Below, piece by piece: positions 16,060 to 25,574 of a stretch of DNA of 64,000 nucleotides (position 1 is its first letter; each line of letters starts with the position of its first letter). A program made the position numbers and the translations under genes. The DNA is from Chitinophagales bacterium. GTDB taxonomy: Bacteria > Bacteroidota > Bacteroidia > Chitinophagales > Chitinophagaceae. A model generated the notes under the pieces. That model had not been told where the DNA came from. It saw only the letters and a list, made by a program, of their open reading frames with translations, and ran no database searches. The stretch lies in NCBI GenBank assembly GCA_020636495.1, contig JACJXQ010000008.1:248001-312000 (forward strand). Direction: 5' to 3'.

Positions 16060-19000
16060 CTATTGGGCAAATATGAACCTGAGGGTAATGCCCGCCCTGG
16101 TAGTAGTGATAGGGTATGAGCTGGTAATATATGGTATACTCTTACGCCTGTCGTAGAAGAATATCAGGGTCAACTTATCACTTACTATATAGTTGATGGT
16201 TGGTGAGATTGTGATCACTTTTTGCCCCCTTGTTACGACACTGAGGTTCTGAGCCAGGTAGTTATTCACCGTTTTATCATCTCTGAGCGACACGTTTACC
16301 TTTACATTCAGGTCATTTTTCAGCTTGGTGACGCCAAATACTTCAAATGGCAGAATAAGGCCCTTGATGCGGTAACCCAGACCTATCACGTATTCGGTAC
16401 TGTTAGTTTCACTTACCTGGTAGTCTATCAGGCTAAGGCTTACGGTTCTTGTCTTCCTATATTCAAAGCTGGTCTGCATATTGTTTTTGAAAGCCGCATC
16501 AAAACCAACTAACGGGTTCAGTTGCTCTGATATGGTAATATTAGGCACCTGGAAGTACGGTACAAAGTTGCCAGAGTTAGAGTCGATGAACGAAGGGAAA
16601 CCCAGGTTGTAGATATCCTGGTAGTATAATGCCGACACAAAGCTGTTCATTGACAAAGTACCCGAATAAGAATGGTTCAGTACAAAGTTGCTGGCTATAT
16701 TACGTATGGCCTCGATCTTCATCAGACCGTTATACCTTGCACGCCAGTTAGGCATAGGTTTATATGCCTTGAACGGATTGTTCTTGATGTTCCTGTTATC
16801 ATAGCTTATCAAGCCCACGTCACTGGCTTTTTTGCCGGTATATGCCGCAATGAACGATGGCACAAGCACGTCCTGTGAATATTCAGTATATCCTTTTTGA
16901 TAGTCGGCATTATTGGGGTCATTTGCACCATTTACATACGGGTTGGCATTACCTAATCGCTCTGAAATAATGGTCCTGTTGTTCAAAAGCTGTGTGAATG
17001 CTTCGGAATTAACACCACCGCTTTGGAATAGTGTTTTTAGTCCTATATAAGTTACTGTGAACGACCCTGTCTCATAAATGTTATTATGAGTGAAATCACC
17101 ACCACCAAATGTAGTGTCTTTGAACAACTCACTGAGCGATTTGCTGTATGTCTTCGTCAGGGTCATATCAATACGCAGGTCTTTGATAGGCTCCATAGTT
17201 GTCACCAGGTTAATGCTTTGCGTATACTGCTGCTGAAACTGTGCATTGAACAGTGAGTCTGTACTTAGTTTTCCCTCGCGAGCCTGCTTTTCCAGCCATG
17301 GCCTGTCAGGCTGATAACCATAGATAAAGTTGAAACCTGGCGCTCCGCTGCGGTCATTCATACCCATAAAGCGTGTACTATCCATATAACCCGGTAATGT
17401 AGAGCCCGAGTTTTCTGTATAGTTTATGGTCGTTCGTTTCACACTTGTCAGCAGGCGGCCTGCAAACCTCTCCAGGTCGTTCACTTCAGGAGTAGTATTT
17501 CTTTTCTTTCTTCTTTCTTCCTTCTTTTTACGTTTTTTCTTCTCTTTTTCTGCTTTAAGCCTTGCTACTTCCTGTGCTTCAAATACTTTGCGTACAGAAT
17601 CCAGTTGTTCATTGCTCATCTTTCCGGCCAGTTTCTCAATGGCCTCATCAATATCAAATTTCTCAGGAACTTTTTCTTCCTTCTTGTCTTTTGCTTTGCT
17701 ATTATCGTTAGACTTGGCCCTTAGGTCTTTAGCCTTTTTCCCGCCGGTTGTATCTTTCGTTGGCACTTTCCGCGGTTTGGGCTGGTTAACAGCACGGAGC
17801 CATCTTTGCTTGTTATATATCCTGTCAAAATTCAACTCACCATTCACTTGTGTATTCTGCGTATTACCAATGGTATTACCCTGGCTCTTCGCCAGCCTGG
17901 ATGCAGCTGTCCAACTATAGGTATTACCATAGTTTATGCGAACATTAGTCCAGTCAAGAGCCGGTATCTTTTGCAGAGGAAGTGTATAGGTTGTATTGAA
18001 CTGCTGGGTGTAAAATGTGTTCCTCCCAAGCTTGCTGATAGAATTCCACAATGAATCTTTTTTCTCTTGTGTATCTATCTTCCCATATGGCTCATCTATC
18101 CTTGAATTGTTTGTAGCTGTGTAATCGAACGACAATGAACGAGACAGCTCCCAGCGGGTAGTGTACACCCTCGACCACAAAAAGTTCTTAAAGTATGTTG
18201 GTTGTATCTCTATCGGATCGTTAGTAACGTTACGTACCTGTGTCTCTTCAAAAACTTTCTGCAGGTTGGTACGGAAAGTAAAGTTGGCAGGCAGCAATTT
18301 AATATTGAAGTCTTTTATGAGTGAAACCCAGGGAGACTTTGTTTTTATGGTTCTTTTGAATGGTTCAATAGGTTTAGACTTGATCGTGTATGTATAGCCT
18401 AACCCTGCTTTCTGATCCAACAGGTTGTCGCTTTCTATTATCGGGTTGCGTTTGAACTGTTTGTTATATGCATAACTCACGTCAAAATTCTTGACACTCC
18501 ACGGTTTGGTAGATGTTGTTTGTTTATCCGGGTTGCCAAGTATGCGCACATTAGAAAAATTGACACTGAGCACAGACGTGAAATCCTGGGCTGTTTTTTT
18601 CAGTGAATCTCTTTGTTGGGCATCCGAAGCCGAATTGATCTTGTTCTTGTAGGTAACGTCACGATCATACGGGTCGTACTGCGGGTTGCTGATATTTTCT
18701 GAATACCCGACAAACACAGGTAATTGTACCCCCAACTTGCGTGGCAACAGTTTACCCATGTTCAGGTTGGTTGATACACTATATTGGTAGAAATTATCCC
18801 TGAACCTCTGGTTCAGTTTCTGATCGATATTACCATAACCCTGAGTATGCATACTACCACTCAGGTTGATATTACCCAGGTCAGCCATTTGCAGGCTGAT
18901 CTTACCAGATGCAGCGTAACCAGGCTTCTCATTCAGGCCAACCAGACGCAATTCGTTGAACCATACCTCAGCACATTTTTTCAGACCATCATCATTGGGG

Positions 19001-22000
19001 TTGTCAGTTTTGTCAGGATTATAGACACCCAGCATCATCGTTTTTGCATCACCTATATTAGGATTACCTAATACAAGTATCGTTTTGCCGTCGGGTGTTA
19101 CCGAAGTATATGGTTCATAGGTTGTAAGTCCTTTTGCGTTACGTTCTGTCTTTACCTTTACAAGGTCTTCAAGCACCAGGTCTATCCTGTTCCCTTCCGG
19201 CCACACTGCATCTGCATTACCATCTCCGGCAGGAGATATCTTCAGCGGTACCTGATATTCGTAATAGTTATTGATAAAGTCACTACCAATACGAATAATA
19301 GCCCTTAGCTCACCGTCTACCAATGGTGCCTGGCCTACCCTCGATTCCGCGTGTACGAACATGCGCATACCGGTAAACTGGCGCATGTCCACGTTTACCT
19401 CTTTGAACACAGCCCTTGCATCGCCATCTTTCAGGTTACATACCTGCAATGACAGTGCCTGTTCATTGAGCTGAACATTCTGACCGCTGCTGATATTTGC
19501 CTGTTGCCTGTTTACACCCGGCGGTATTACATAAGGTATTGGCTGGCGTTTACTATTCTCTTCAAGGCTGACAGATAGCACTGAGAATTCTGTATTATCA
19601 TTCTCAGGAACTTTTTCTCCCGGGTGCTCCAGCGAAAAGAGATAACGCCTCCAGTTATTACGTCCCAGTTCTAAACGGGCAAGACGCATAACAACGCTGT
19701 CTTCAAAACCGGTAAGAAACATACGCATGAAACGTATCGAACGGAAGTCTGAGATACCGCCTACCACATTTGAATATTCGCGCAAAGGAACTTTGAATTG
19801 GTACCAGGTTTCCTTTTCAGTAGCTCCATTAGGTAGCTTGGCATCCGTCTCTACCTTGCTGATGATATAATTCGTTCCCACCTGCATATTGGGTTGTATA
19901 TCTATCCGGTATTGATAATAATCTTCTGACTCAGTCAGTGTATTATCCCTGTTGATGTCCTCTGATTCCGGAATATTGGTACCGGCAAATGAATAGCTGG
20001 AGCTACCGTCAGAAACAGGTGAGTTACCATGCGGGTTATTGAATTTTTTATATCGGGTGATGACGTCCGTCTGGTTGTTCTCATATTCCTGGTCGCGGAA
20101 ATATTTATAGTTGTCACCAGATGGGTCGTTATTGAGCTTATCCAGCACTTCGGGGCTTACTTTGGCTGCTACCTGGCTCAGATATTGCGCAAAAAAGTGT
20201 CGCTCTTCCTCATCATCCAATCCATCATAACCGACGTCCTGCGTTGTTCTTGCGGCAGGATCGTTCTCAAAAGCGCGGGTGATTTGTTGTTGAAATACCG
20301 GAGCATAACCCCATTTACTCTCCAGCAACTGGTTCGTGTTTTTAGGATAGCTGATACCATTCTCAAAAAACAGGCGCGAGTCTTTCAATACATCTTCTGA
20401 CACATTACCCAGGTTGATATAGAAAGAACCTCCTTTCGAATTCGGCCGGTTGATAAACGGATCCAGCATCCAGAACTCAATGAATTCTACGTTCGATGCC
20501 TCAAAGTCACTGTTATCTATCGATCTCATGATACCTGCCCAGCGTGTTTCAGGCCTGCTTAGTTTACCATCTGCTGTCAACCCGTCAACATCAAAGTTAT
20601 AAGGGCCCCTTTCTGCCGGGAAATATGCGAGGTCAAGTGTACTTAATGCATTCTGCAGACTTACAGTGGATTTCTGAGGAAATACTTCTGTTTGTTGTAC
20701 CAACCTTATATAGTGCTGGTTCGGATCATTCTTTACATAGTCAGGCACGCCTGTGTTCGGGTCAACCAGGGTTGGCTCCAGGAAATACCAAGCCAGGCGG
20801 GCCCTGTTGGAGCCATATACCAGGTTATTATTCTCTGTGGCTTCGGCAAACAGTTTTATACCATTCCTGTCTGTAGCTCCCACCGGGGTAGAAGCAAGGG
20901 TCCATGCATTTGCCGGGAATTTCAGGTCGTAAGAACTGCGCGTTCCTTCAAAGTCATCAATGTATACAGAACCTTCAGGATCCAATACATCAATTTGCCT
21001 TGGGTGACTTGGTAGTAACCCTGCAACCTCACCTGTTACGTTCAGCAATGACGGTGCAGAGGTAGAAAATATCGGTAGCTTATCCAGCAGCCTGGTTACC
21101 CCGGGTGTTTCCGACTGGTAGTTTGCATCCAGGCCCAACACGGTATTCTTGATCGGGTCTTCACCCACATTTGTTTTTTGGGTGAACGGCCGTTCTGTTA
21201 ACCTCATATAGGTACCACCTATTGTCAGCTTATCATTGACAAAGTAATCAAGACGCGTACCTAAGAAGTTTTTCTGCTGGAAACCGAATGTGGCATTATC
21301 CTCATACTGCACATTGATAGGAATACCTGAGTTGAGTATACCGGTGTTCAATATCTTCAAACGTCCCAGGCCGTAATCTATCTGGTAATCAACATTTTCC
21401 ACTAACCTTTGTCCACCGGCTGAAACGGATACCGAGTTCTGCGGGATATTAAATCCTCCCAGAAATATCTCAGATGATGATGATGACCGGTAAGAACCCT
21501 TTATTACATACCTGTTGTTTTGCTGAAATTGGCGAGCAACGGTTTTAGTTGAATCGTACAGTATCTGGTAGAGATATTTTTTCTCCAGTTGTGTCGCATT
21601 ATCTCCCAGGGCCGGTTTCAGATCACTACCAAATGGCTCCAGAACAGGGAATATGATCTTACCCTGCTGTGTGTTGATCGTAATGCCCTCTACAAAATCG
21701 AATATACCATCAGGAGCAGGGTCATTCTGAAAATTCAACCTGTCCAGGTTCAGTATCCTGATAAGCGGTACACCAGCCTGCACACCTTCAGGCAGGTATC
21801 TTTTTTCACCACCGCCCGGATCCTGGTACAGCACGTTAAGCCTGAACTCATCTTTAGAAACACCCAGTCCACCCAATGCGTAGATGTTTTTCATCATCAG
21901 GTCCCATATGGGTAATGCCGGGCTGGGCGAAGTAGTTTTCAGCATCTTCATAAACAACACCCGCTGTGAGTTGGAAGATGTATTCTGTTGAGGGTTCTGC

Positions 22001-23502
22001 GGGTTAGGATTGATCACATTTTGCCCTGGCTGTGGCGGAAGGTCTTCAGAGAATTCACCTACCTGGAACGTCTTGCCGTTGTAAGTATACCTGAATGCCA
22101 CCGCCAACACATCATCCGAGTTGATCTGCGTATTCAGCGATATATAACCCAATTGCGGATTGAAAGAGTATTCTGTAGTGTTCAGCTTACGTGCTGTAAC
22201 AGCCGTAAAGTCTTTGGTAGTTTCCAGCCCGAAACCGGTATTCACGATCTGCCCCGTATTGCCCTGGCTGCGCAGGCCGGGTATCTGTTGCAACGTAGAG
22301 TACAACTGGTTCGAGTAGTTATCAGGCAGGCCATATGGTACAGATTTTACCGCTCCTTTTACTATATCACGATAAGGCTCAGCTTCACCCAGGTCTGTGA
22401 ATGCAATGATATTACGTACGCCTTCTGTTGCACCTGTACGGTTGGTCACCCAAACCTCTATTTTGTTAATGGTAACCAACGAAGAGATAACCGGGTAGGT
22501 AGACAAAGCCTTATTATAGTTATTCCTGAAATAGTGCGATAACAGGAAGTGCCTGTTCTCTTCATAGTCATCAGCCTTAACTGAGAACTGTTGCGTCTGC
22601 GCACCACCTTGTATGGTAAGGCTCTGTGTTTTTGACTTTTGCTGAGATACTACAGAGGTAACCCACAGCTTACCAAATTGCAATTGCGTTTTCAAACCAA
22701 AGAGCGACTGCACGCCACTTATCAGGCTGCTGTTGAGCGGGAAACTGATATTACCGGCCTCTATCTTTTTTATGATCTCATCCTCTTTACCCACATACTC
22801 CAGCTTTTGTACATTCTGGTAGTCAAAAGTGGCTTTGGTATTATTGCTGATATTCAGTTTCAACTTATCGCCAACCGTGGCCAGCAGGTTGACGTTCATC
22901 TGCATATCAAAGTCGAAACGGCCATACTTCTGCGCACGTTGCGGCAGTGTAGGGTTCTGTATGTTCTGCCAGTTACCACCGAATGTAACATCCACATTAC
23001 CCTGCGGTTTTACTGATATGGTACTACCCCCGAATATCCTGTCGAAAAGGCCCGTTTTATACATCTGCGGCAGGTCAGGCTTGTTATTGAACAATGTCAG
23101 GGCTTTCATCCTGCGTTGCCAGTAGGCCTGTTCATCTTTTTTGGCCTGGTAATCCATGTACTCGTCAAAGGTCAGGAAGGTAGGCGTGCTCAGGTAACGA
23201 TCGCTCAGTTTGTTTGAGAAGTAATATCCACTGTCGCCTGGCGAGTATTCTACCTCCTGCTGAATATTAGCAGGTTGTTTCAGGTCGATACTGGAAGGGT
23301 TCTGGTCAACGGGATTACCCGAGTTGTCATATATAGGGAATTTCAATTCAAGCGAGTCCTTTTTCTTGCTCGCAGTATCTTTTTCGTCCGGCTCGTCGTA
23401 GAAAAAAGGGTCATCAAAATCGCGGGCAGCAACATTCGCTATCACTATCAATAGTGATATAGCCAATACTAACTTATATCCGAAATTCGTTTTACCCGTC
23501 AA
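16060..23502 (-). CDS. sprA: Type IX secretion outer-membrane translocon SprA (Sov)
   Basis: At 2480 residues this is the size expected for SprA, the giant barrel through which type IX secretion cargo crosses the outer membrane. It has an N-terminal signal peptide (GYKLVLAISLLIVIANVAA) and family segments such as FGGSTISVKPQGNVDVTFGG and the closing strand TRAGITLRFIFAQ. A region of about 100 residues (roughly 1900-2005) is extremely rich in Lys, Arg and Glu. The start is a TTG at 23502; no ATG is available near the signal peptide. ruvA lies 20 bases upstream, the common Bacteroidota arrangement. A probable substrate is encoded at 47.9-52.4 kb. Confidence 0.92.
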   Translation of the reverse strand: MTGKTNFGYKLVLAISLLIVIANVAARDFDDPFFYDEPDEKDTASKKKDSLELKFPIYDNSGNPVDQNPSSIDLKQPANIQQEVEYSPGDSGYYFSNKLSDRYLSTPTFLTFDEYMDYQAKKDEQAYWQRRMKALTLFNNKPDLPQMYKTGLFDRIFGGSTISVKPQGNVDVTFGGNWQNIQNPTLPQRAQKYGRFDFDMQMNVNLLATVGDKLKLNISNNTKATFDYQNVQKLEYVGKEDEIIKKIEAGNISFPLNSSLISGVQSLFGLKTQLQFGKLWVTSVVSQQKSKTQSLTIQGGAQTQQFSVKADDYEENRHFLLSHYFRNNYNKALSTYPVISSLVTINKIEVWVTNRTGATEGVRNIIAFTDLGEAEPYRDIVKGAVKSVPYGLPDNYSNQLYSTLQQIPGLRSQGNTGQIVNTGFGLETTKDFTAVTARKLNTTEYSFNPQLGYISLNTQINSDDVLAVAFRYTYNGKTFQVGEFSEDLPPQPGQNVINPNPQNPQQNTSSNSQRVLFMKMLKTTSPSPALPIWDLMMKNIYALGGLGVSKDEFRLNVLYQDPGGGEKRYLPEGVQAGVPLIRILNLDRLNFQNDPAPDGIFDFVEGITINTQQGKIIFPVLEPFGSDLKPALGDNATQLEKKYLYQILYDSTKTVARQFQQNNRYVIKGSYRSSSSSEIFLGGFNIPQNSVSVSAGGQRLVENVDYQIDYGLGRLKILNTGILNSGIPINVQYEDNATFGFQQKNFLGTRLDYFVNDKLTIGGTYMRLTERPFTQKTNVGEDPIKNTVLGLDANYQSETPGVTRLLDKLPIFSTSAPSLLNVTGEVAGLLPSHPRQIDVLDPEGSVYIDDFEGTRSSYDLKFPANAWTLASTPVGATDRNGIKLFAEATENNNLVYGSNRARLAWYFLEPTLVDPNTGVPDYVKNDPNQHYIRLVQQTEVFPQKSTVSLQNALSTLDLAYFPAERGPYNFDVDGLTADGKLSRPETRWAGIMRSIDNSDFEASNVEFIEFWMLDPFINRPNSKGGSFYINLGNVSEDVLKDSRLFFENGISYPKNTNQLLESKWGYAPVFQQQITRAFENDPAARTTQDVGYDGLDDEEERHFFAQYLSQVAAKVSPEVLDKLNNDPSGDNYKYFRDQEYENNQTDVITRYKKFNNPHGNSPVSDGSSSYSFAGTNIPESEDINRDNTLTESEDYYQYRIDIQPNMQVGTNYIISKVETDAKLPNGATEKETWYQFKVPLREYSNVVGGISDFRSIRFMRMFLTGFEDSVVMRLARLELGRNNWRRYLFSLEHPGEKVPENDNTEFSVLSVSLEENSKRQPIPYVIPPGVNRQQANISSGQNVQLNEQALSLQVCNLKDGDARAVFKEVNVDMRQFTGMRMFVHAESRVGQAPLVDGELRAIIRIGSDFINNYYEYQVPLKISPAGDGNADAVWPEGNRIDLVLEDLVKVKTERNAKGLTTYEPYTSVTPDGKTILVLGNPNIGDAKTMMLGVYNPDKTDNPNDDGLKKCAEVWFNELRLVGLNEKPGYAASGKISLQMADLGNINLSGSMHTQGYGNIDQKLNQRFRDNFYQYSVSTNLNMGKLLPRKLGVQLPVFVGYSENISNPQYDPYDRDVTYKNKINSASDAQQRDSLKKTAQDFTSVLSVNFSNVRILGNPDKQTTSTKPWSVKNFDVSYAYNKQFKRNPIIESDNLLDQKAGLGYTYTIKSKPIEPFKRTIKTKSPWVSLIKDFNIKLLPANFTFRTNLQKVFEETQVRNVTNDPIEIQPTYFKNFLWSRVYTTRWELSRSLSFDYTATNNSRIDEPYGKIDTQEKKDSLWNSISKLGRNTFYTQQFNTTYTLPLQKIPALDWTNVRINYGNTYSWTAASRLAKSQGNTIGNTQNTQVNGELNFDRIYNKQRWLRAVNQPKPRKVPTKDTTGGKKAKDLRAKSNDNSKAKDKKEEKVPEKFDIDEAIEKLAGKMSNEQLDSVRKVFEAQEVARLKAEKEKKKRKKKEERRKKRNTTPEVNDLERFAGRLLTSVKRTTINYTENSGSTLPGYMDSTRFMGMNDRSGAPGFNFIYGYQPDRPWLEKQAREGKLSTDSLFNAQFQQQYTQSINLVTTMEPIKDLRIDMTLTKTYSKSLSELFKDTTFGGGDFTHNNIYETGSFTVTYIGLKTLFQSGGVNSEAFTQLLNNRTIISERLGNANPYVNGANDPNNADYQKGYTEYSQDVLVPSFIAAYTGKKASDVGLISYDNRNIKNNPFKAYKPMPNWRARYNGLMKIEAIRNIASNFVLNHSYSGTLSMNSFVSALYYQDIYNLGFPSFIDSNSGNFVPYFQVPNITISEQLNPLVGFDAAFKNNMQTSFEYRKTRTVSLSLIDYQVSETNSTEYVIGLGYRIKGLILPFEVFGVTKLKNDLNVKVNVSLRDDKTVNNYLAQNLSVVTRGQKVITISPTINYIVSDKLTLIFFYDRRKSIPYITSSYPITTTRAGITLRFIFAQ

Positions 23503-23522
23503 TGTACTTGATTCCCAAGGTT

Positions 23523-24101
23523 TTATAGTAACCGCAATGCCTTTTTAATTATGTCTTCAACAGTCAGCGAACCTGCATTTTCTATTTTGCCGATGGCTGC
23601 CTGTGCTGCGGCCTTGTTAATGCCTAAGTTCACTAATGCAAATAACGCATCATTCTCGATTGTATTGTGCTGAATGCCCGTAAATGTTGCATCCTGGGGC
23701 AGTGACTGCAGCTTACCTTTCAGCTCCAGGATGATACGTTGCGCCGTTTTGGCGCCTATGCCCTTCACTTTCTGAAGGCTGTTCACATCTTCGGTACTGA
23801 TGATGCGGCCCAATTCTTCGGGTTTCAGTGAGGACAATATCAGCCTGGCTGTAGCTGCCCCTACTCCGCTGATACTCAATAGGTGGCGGAATGTTTCACG
23901 CTCTTGCTCATCGGCAAAACCGTACATCACCCAGGCATCTTCGCGTACCTGCAGGTGGGTATACAGCCGGCATTTGTCCAGGTGCTGTATCTTACTGAAG
24001 GTCTGCAAGGTGATATTGACCTCGTAGCCCAGCCCGTTTACCGATAAGTATACTAAAGACGGGGATTTATATGTTAAATCCCCTTCTATATATGCAAACA
24101 T
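23523..24101 (-). CDS. ruvA: Holliday junction branch migration protein RuvA
   Basis: The protein has 192 residues from the ATG at 24101, where MFAYIEGDL matches the usual RuvA N-terminus; the frame runs 16 codons further upstream but without conserved sequence. RuvA binds Holliday junctions and directs the RuvB helicase. Visible are the OB-fold domain (1-62), the helix-hairpin-helix segments (LLSISGVGAATARLILSSL and LQKVKGIGAKTAQRIILEL) and the C-terminal RuvB-binding domain (ALFALVNLGINKAAAQAAI). It is cotranscribed with sprA. Confidence 0.95.
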   Translation of the reverse strand: MFAYIEGDLTYKSPSLVYLSVNGLGYEVNITLQTFSKIQHLDKCRLYTHLQVREDAWVMYGFADEQERETFRHLLSISGVGAATARLILSSLKPEELGRIISTEDVNSLQKVKGIGAKTAQRIILELKGKLQSLPQDATFTGIQHNTIENDALFALVNLGINKAAAQAAIGKIENAGSLTVEDIIKKALRLL

Positions 24102-24252
24102 AATATGCTTTTCAATTAGGGGCTGTAAAATAACATATTTCAATAACAATCAGACCCGGAAAGCAAGATAAATCGGTGTACTTACATTACTTGCCGGCGA
24201 TCTATGCATATTACCTTTTTGTAAAGACCTGAAATGAGCTGGCTGAGGATAC

Positions 24253-24277
24253 AAAAACCCCTGCTAAACAGCAGGGG
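24253..24277 (-). terminator. Rho-independent terminator (minus strand)
   Basis: A perfect 8-bp stem CCCCTGCT/AGCAGGGG with loop AAAC (24258-24277) is followed on the minus strand by TTTTT. It would stop transcripts coming from the right before ruvA, either from the beta-barrel gene at 24.8 kb or from a small RNA in the intergenic region. Confidence 0.75.
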
Positions 24278-24460
24278 CACGTCTGGTGTATACGGGTAAT
24301 CACATTAGCAAATAGTGGTTCAGTAATACGTTCACATAGCTGAACCGGATTATTGCCATTATGAACCCTTAAAAGTACTTTATGATGCGGCCCTGCCACA
24401 AGGGGAAAATCACCCAGTTTTTGTTAATATGTCCGTCGTAATGAGTTCGCAGGGTCATTT

Positions 24461-24477
24461 GTTAAGTAATGTTAAGT
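24461..24477. repeat. TTAAGT direct-repeat motif, copy A
   Basis: GTTAAGTAATGTTAAGT; a 16 of 17 match is found at 60007-60023 upstream of hutH. Each copy contains two GTTAAGT units with a 10-bp period, one helical turn, as in sites bound by a protein dimer or an alternative sigma factor. Confidence 0.4.
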
Positions 24478-24645
24478 GGATTAGTGATTTTCTGCCTTAA
24501 CAATGGGAAGCAAATGTTGTAATTCGTTCATATTGATTTTAGTTGCCTTATTGAGCTCAATGTGTTCAGTTGTTGTGAAATAGTATGGTTTTCACGAGTC
24601 AACCACCCCGATTGTCTCATACTCCTTTGAGGTGTTCGTCAATAT

Positions 24646-24679
24646 CCCTTCCTAGTAACAGGAGGGGAACCTCTTTTTT
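24646..24679 (+). terminator. Hairpin with T run, terminator-like (plus strand)
   Basis: CCCTTCCT (24646-24653) pairs with AGGAGGGG (24660-24667), one G-T pair included, around loop AGTAAC. Six Ts follow at 24674-24679 after a 6-base spacer. No plus-strand gene lies upstream, so it could end an unannotated RNA. Confidence 0.45.
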
Positions 24680-24799
24680 GTTTCGGAAACGAATGTTCAT
24701 TCACTGATTTTCAGGTAACAGGATGTCAAAGAACTTGAGGGATATTACGGGTGTAATACCATATCAAATATACGTAATTATATTGTAATAATGAATTGT

Positions 24800-25465
24800 T
24801 TATAGTGCCGCAACTATGCCTACCGTGAATGTGAAATAACTCAGGGTGACTCCCGAGTTTCTGCGTATGGTATAAGTGTTTGTACCCGTGGTTTCCAGTA
24901 TGCCATCTGCTTTGCTATGGTTGAAACGGGCAATGCGCCAGCCGTTATTCAGTTGCAGCTTAGTATTTTTTGTGAGTGCCAGCGCCATTCCTGCATTGGC
25001 ACCGGCCATGGGCAACACCGCCTGTGAAAAACCGAGATCATTACCCCCTGTAATAATGCCGAGCTGCGGACCTGCATACATATATGAGCCACGCCCCATA
25101 TTTAGCTGGTAATTGACAAACAAGGCGGGCGATACATTGGGAGATACGAGCCTTACCTCATCATAATATGCGTAGTTATACACCAGTCTGTCATCCTGGT
25201 ACATTTCTATTTTATACCACATTTTGGTGCGCATATTACCGGTTTCGACAGCCAGGCCTGCCTGCCAGTGTTTGTTCAGTTGTTTTGCAAGTTTCAGGTC
25301 AATCAGTATATCCGGGTTCGCATCGAAAACGAAAGGGCTCTCGTAATTACTCAACGTTACGTTGGTAAAATTCATACCCACACCAGAAGACAGATACCAG
25401 TTATGCTGAGCATAGCTAAAGGTTGAAAGAAACATTACAATAATTAAGGATAAAAGGTAACGCAT
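24800..25465 (-). CDS. Outer-membrane beta-barrel protein, unknown function
   Basis: The protein is 221 residues from the ATG at 25465, which gives a clean signal peptide (MRYLLSLIIVMFLSTFSYAQ); the frame could extend 11 codons upstream without conserved sequence. The rest alternates hydrophobic and polar residues with many aromatic residues, as in a small eight-stranded OmpA/OmpX-like barrel, but it ends in VAAL and not in a terminal Phe. It stands alone between the nuo operon end and the ruvA region. Confidence 0.6.
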   Translation of the reverse strand: MRYLLSLIIVMFLSTFSYAQHNWYLSSGVGMNFTNVTLSNYESPFVFDANPDILIDLKLAKQLNKHWQAGLAVETGNMRTKMWYKIEMYQDDRLVYNYAYYDEVRLVSPNVSPALFVNYQLNMGRGSYMYAGPQLGIITGGNDLGFSQAVLPMAGANAGMALALTKNTKLQLNNGWRIARFNHSKADGILETTGTNTYTIRRNSGVTLSYFTFTVGIVAAL

Positions 25466-25574
25466 ATTGGTGCTTTTTGTATGGCATTGAAAGGACAATA
25501 ATTATGCCAATTGCTGGTGTCTGTTACAAGCATTGCAAACAAGGACCGGTTAAATATAGACTAGACAAATATTT

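Larger units (their letters stand above)
24102..24799. other. Structured 0.7-kb intergenic region, possible small RNA locus
   Basis: No conserved gene was recognised here. The stretch holds a strong minus-strand terminator (24253-24277), a plus-strand hairpin with a T run (24646-24679), a TTAAGT direct repeat (24461-24477), a minus-strand TATATTTG box (24765-24772), and on the minus strand two competing hairpins that share one GGTTCA arm (about 24315-24346). Tiny minus-strand frames of 16 codons (24481-24531) and 29 codons (24369-24458) are open but unsupported. RNase P, tmRNA and SRP RNA signatures were looked for and not seen. Confidence 0.45.

Noticed and set aside
24211..24399. 62-codon minus-strand frame upstream of ruvA
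   Set aside because: It starts from a non-ATG codon, runs through the terminator hairpin and its translation has no recognisable pattern.
24102..24799. RNase P RNA, tmRNA, SRP RNA or a tRNA in the intergenic region
   Set aside because: None of the conserved core sequences, such as the tmRNA acceptor end with CCA or the SRP tetraloop region, was found.
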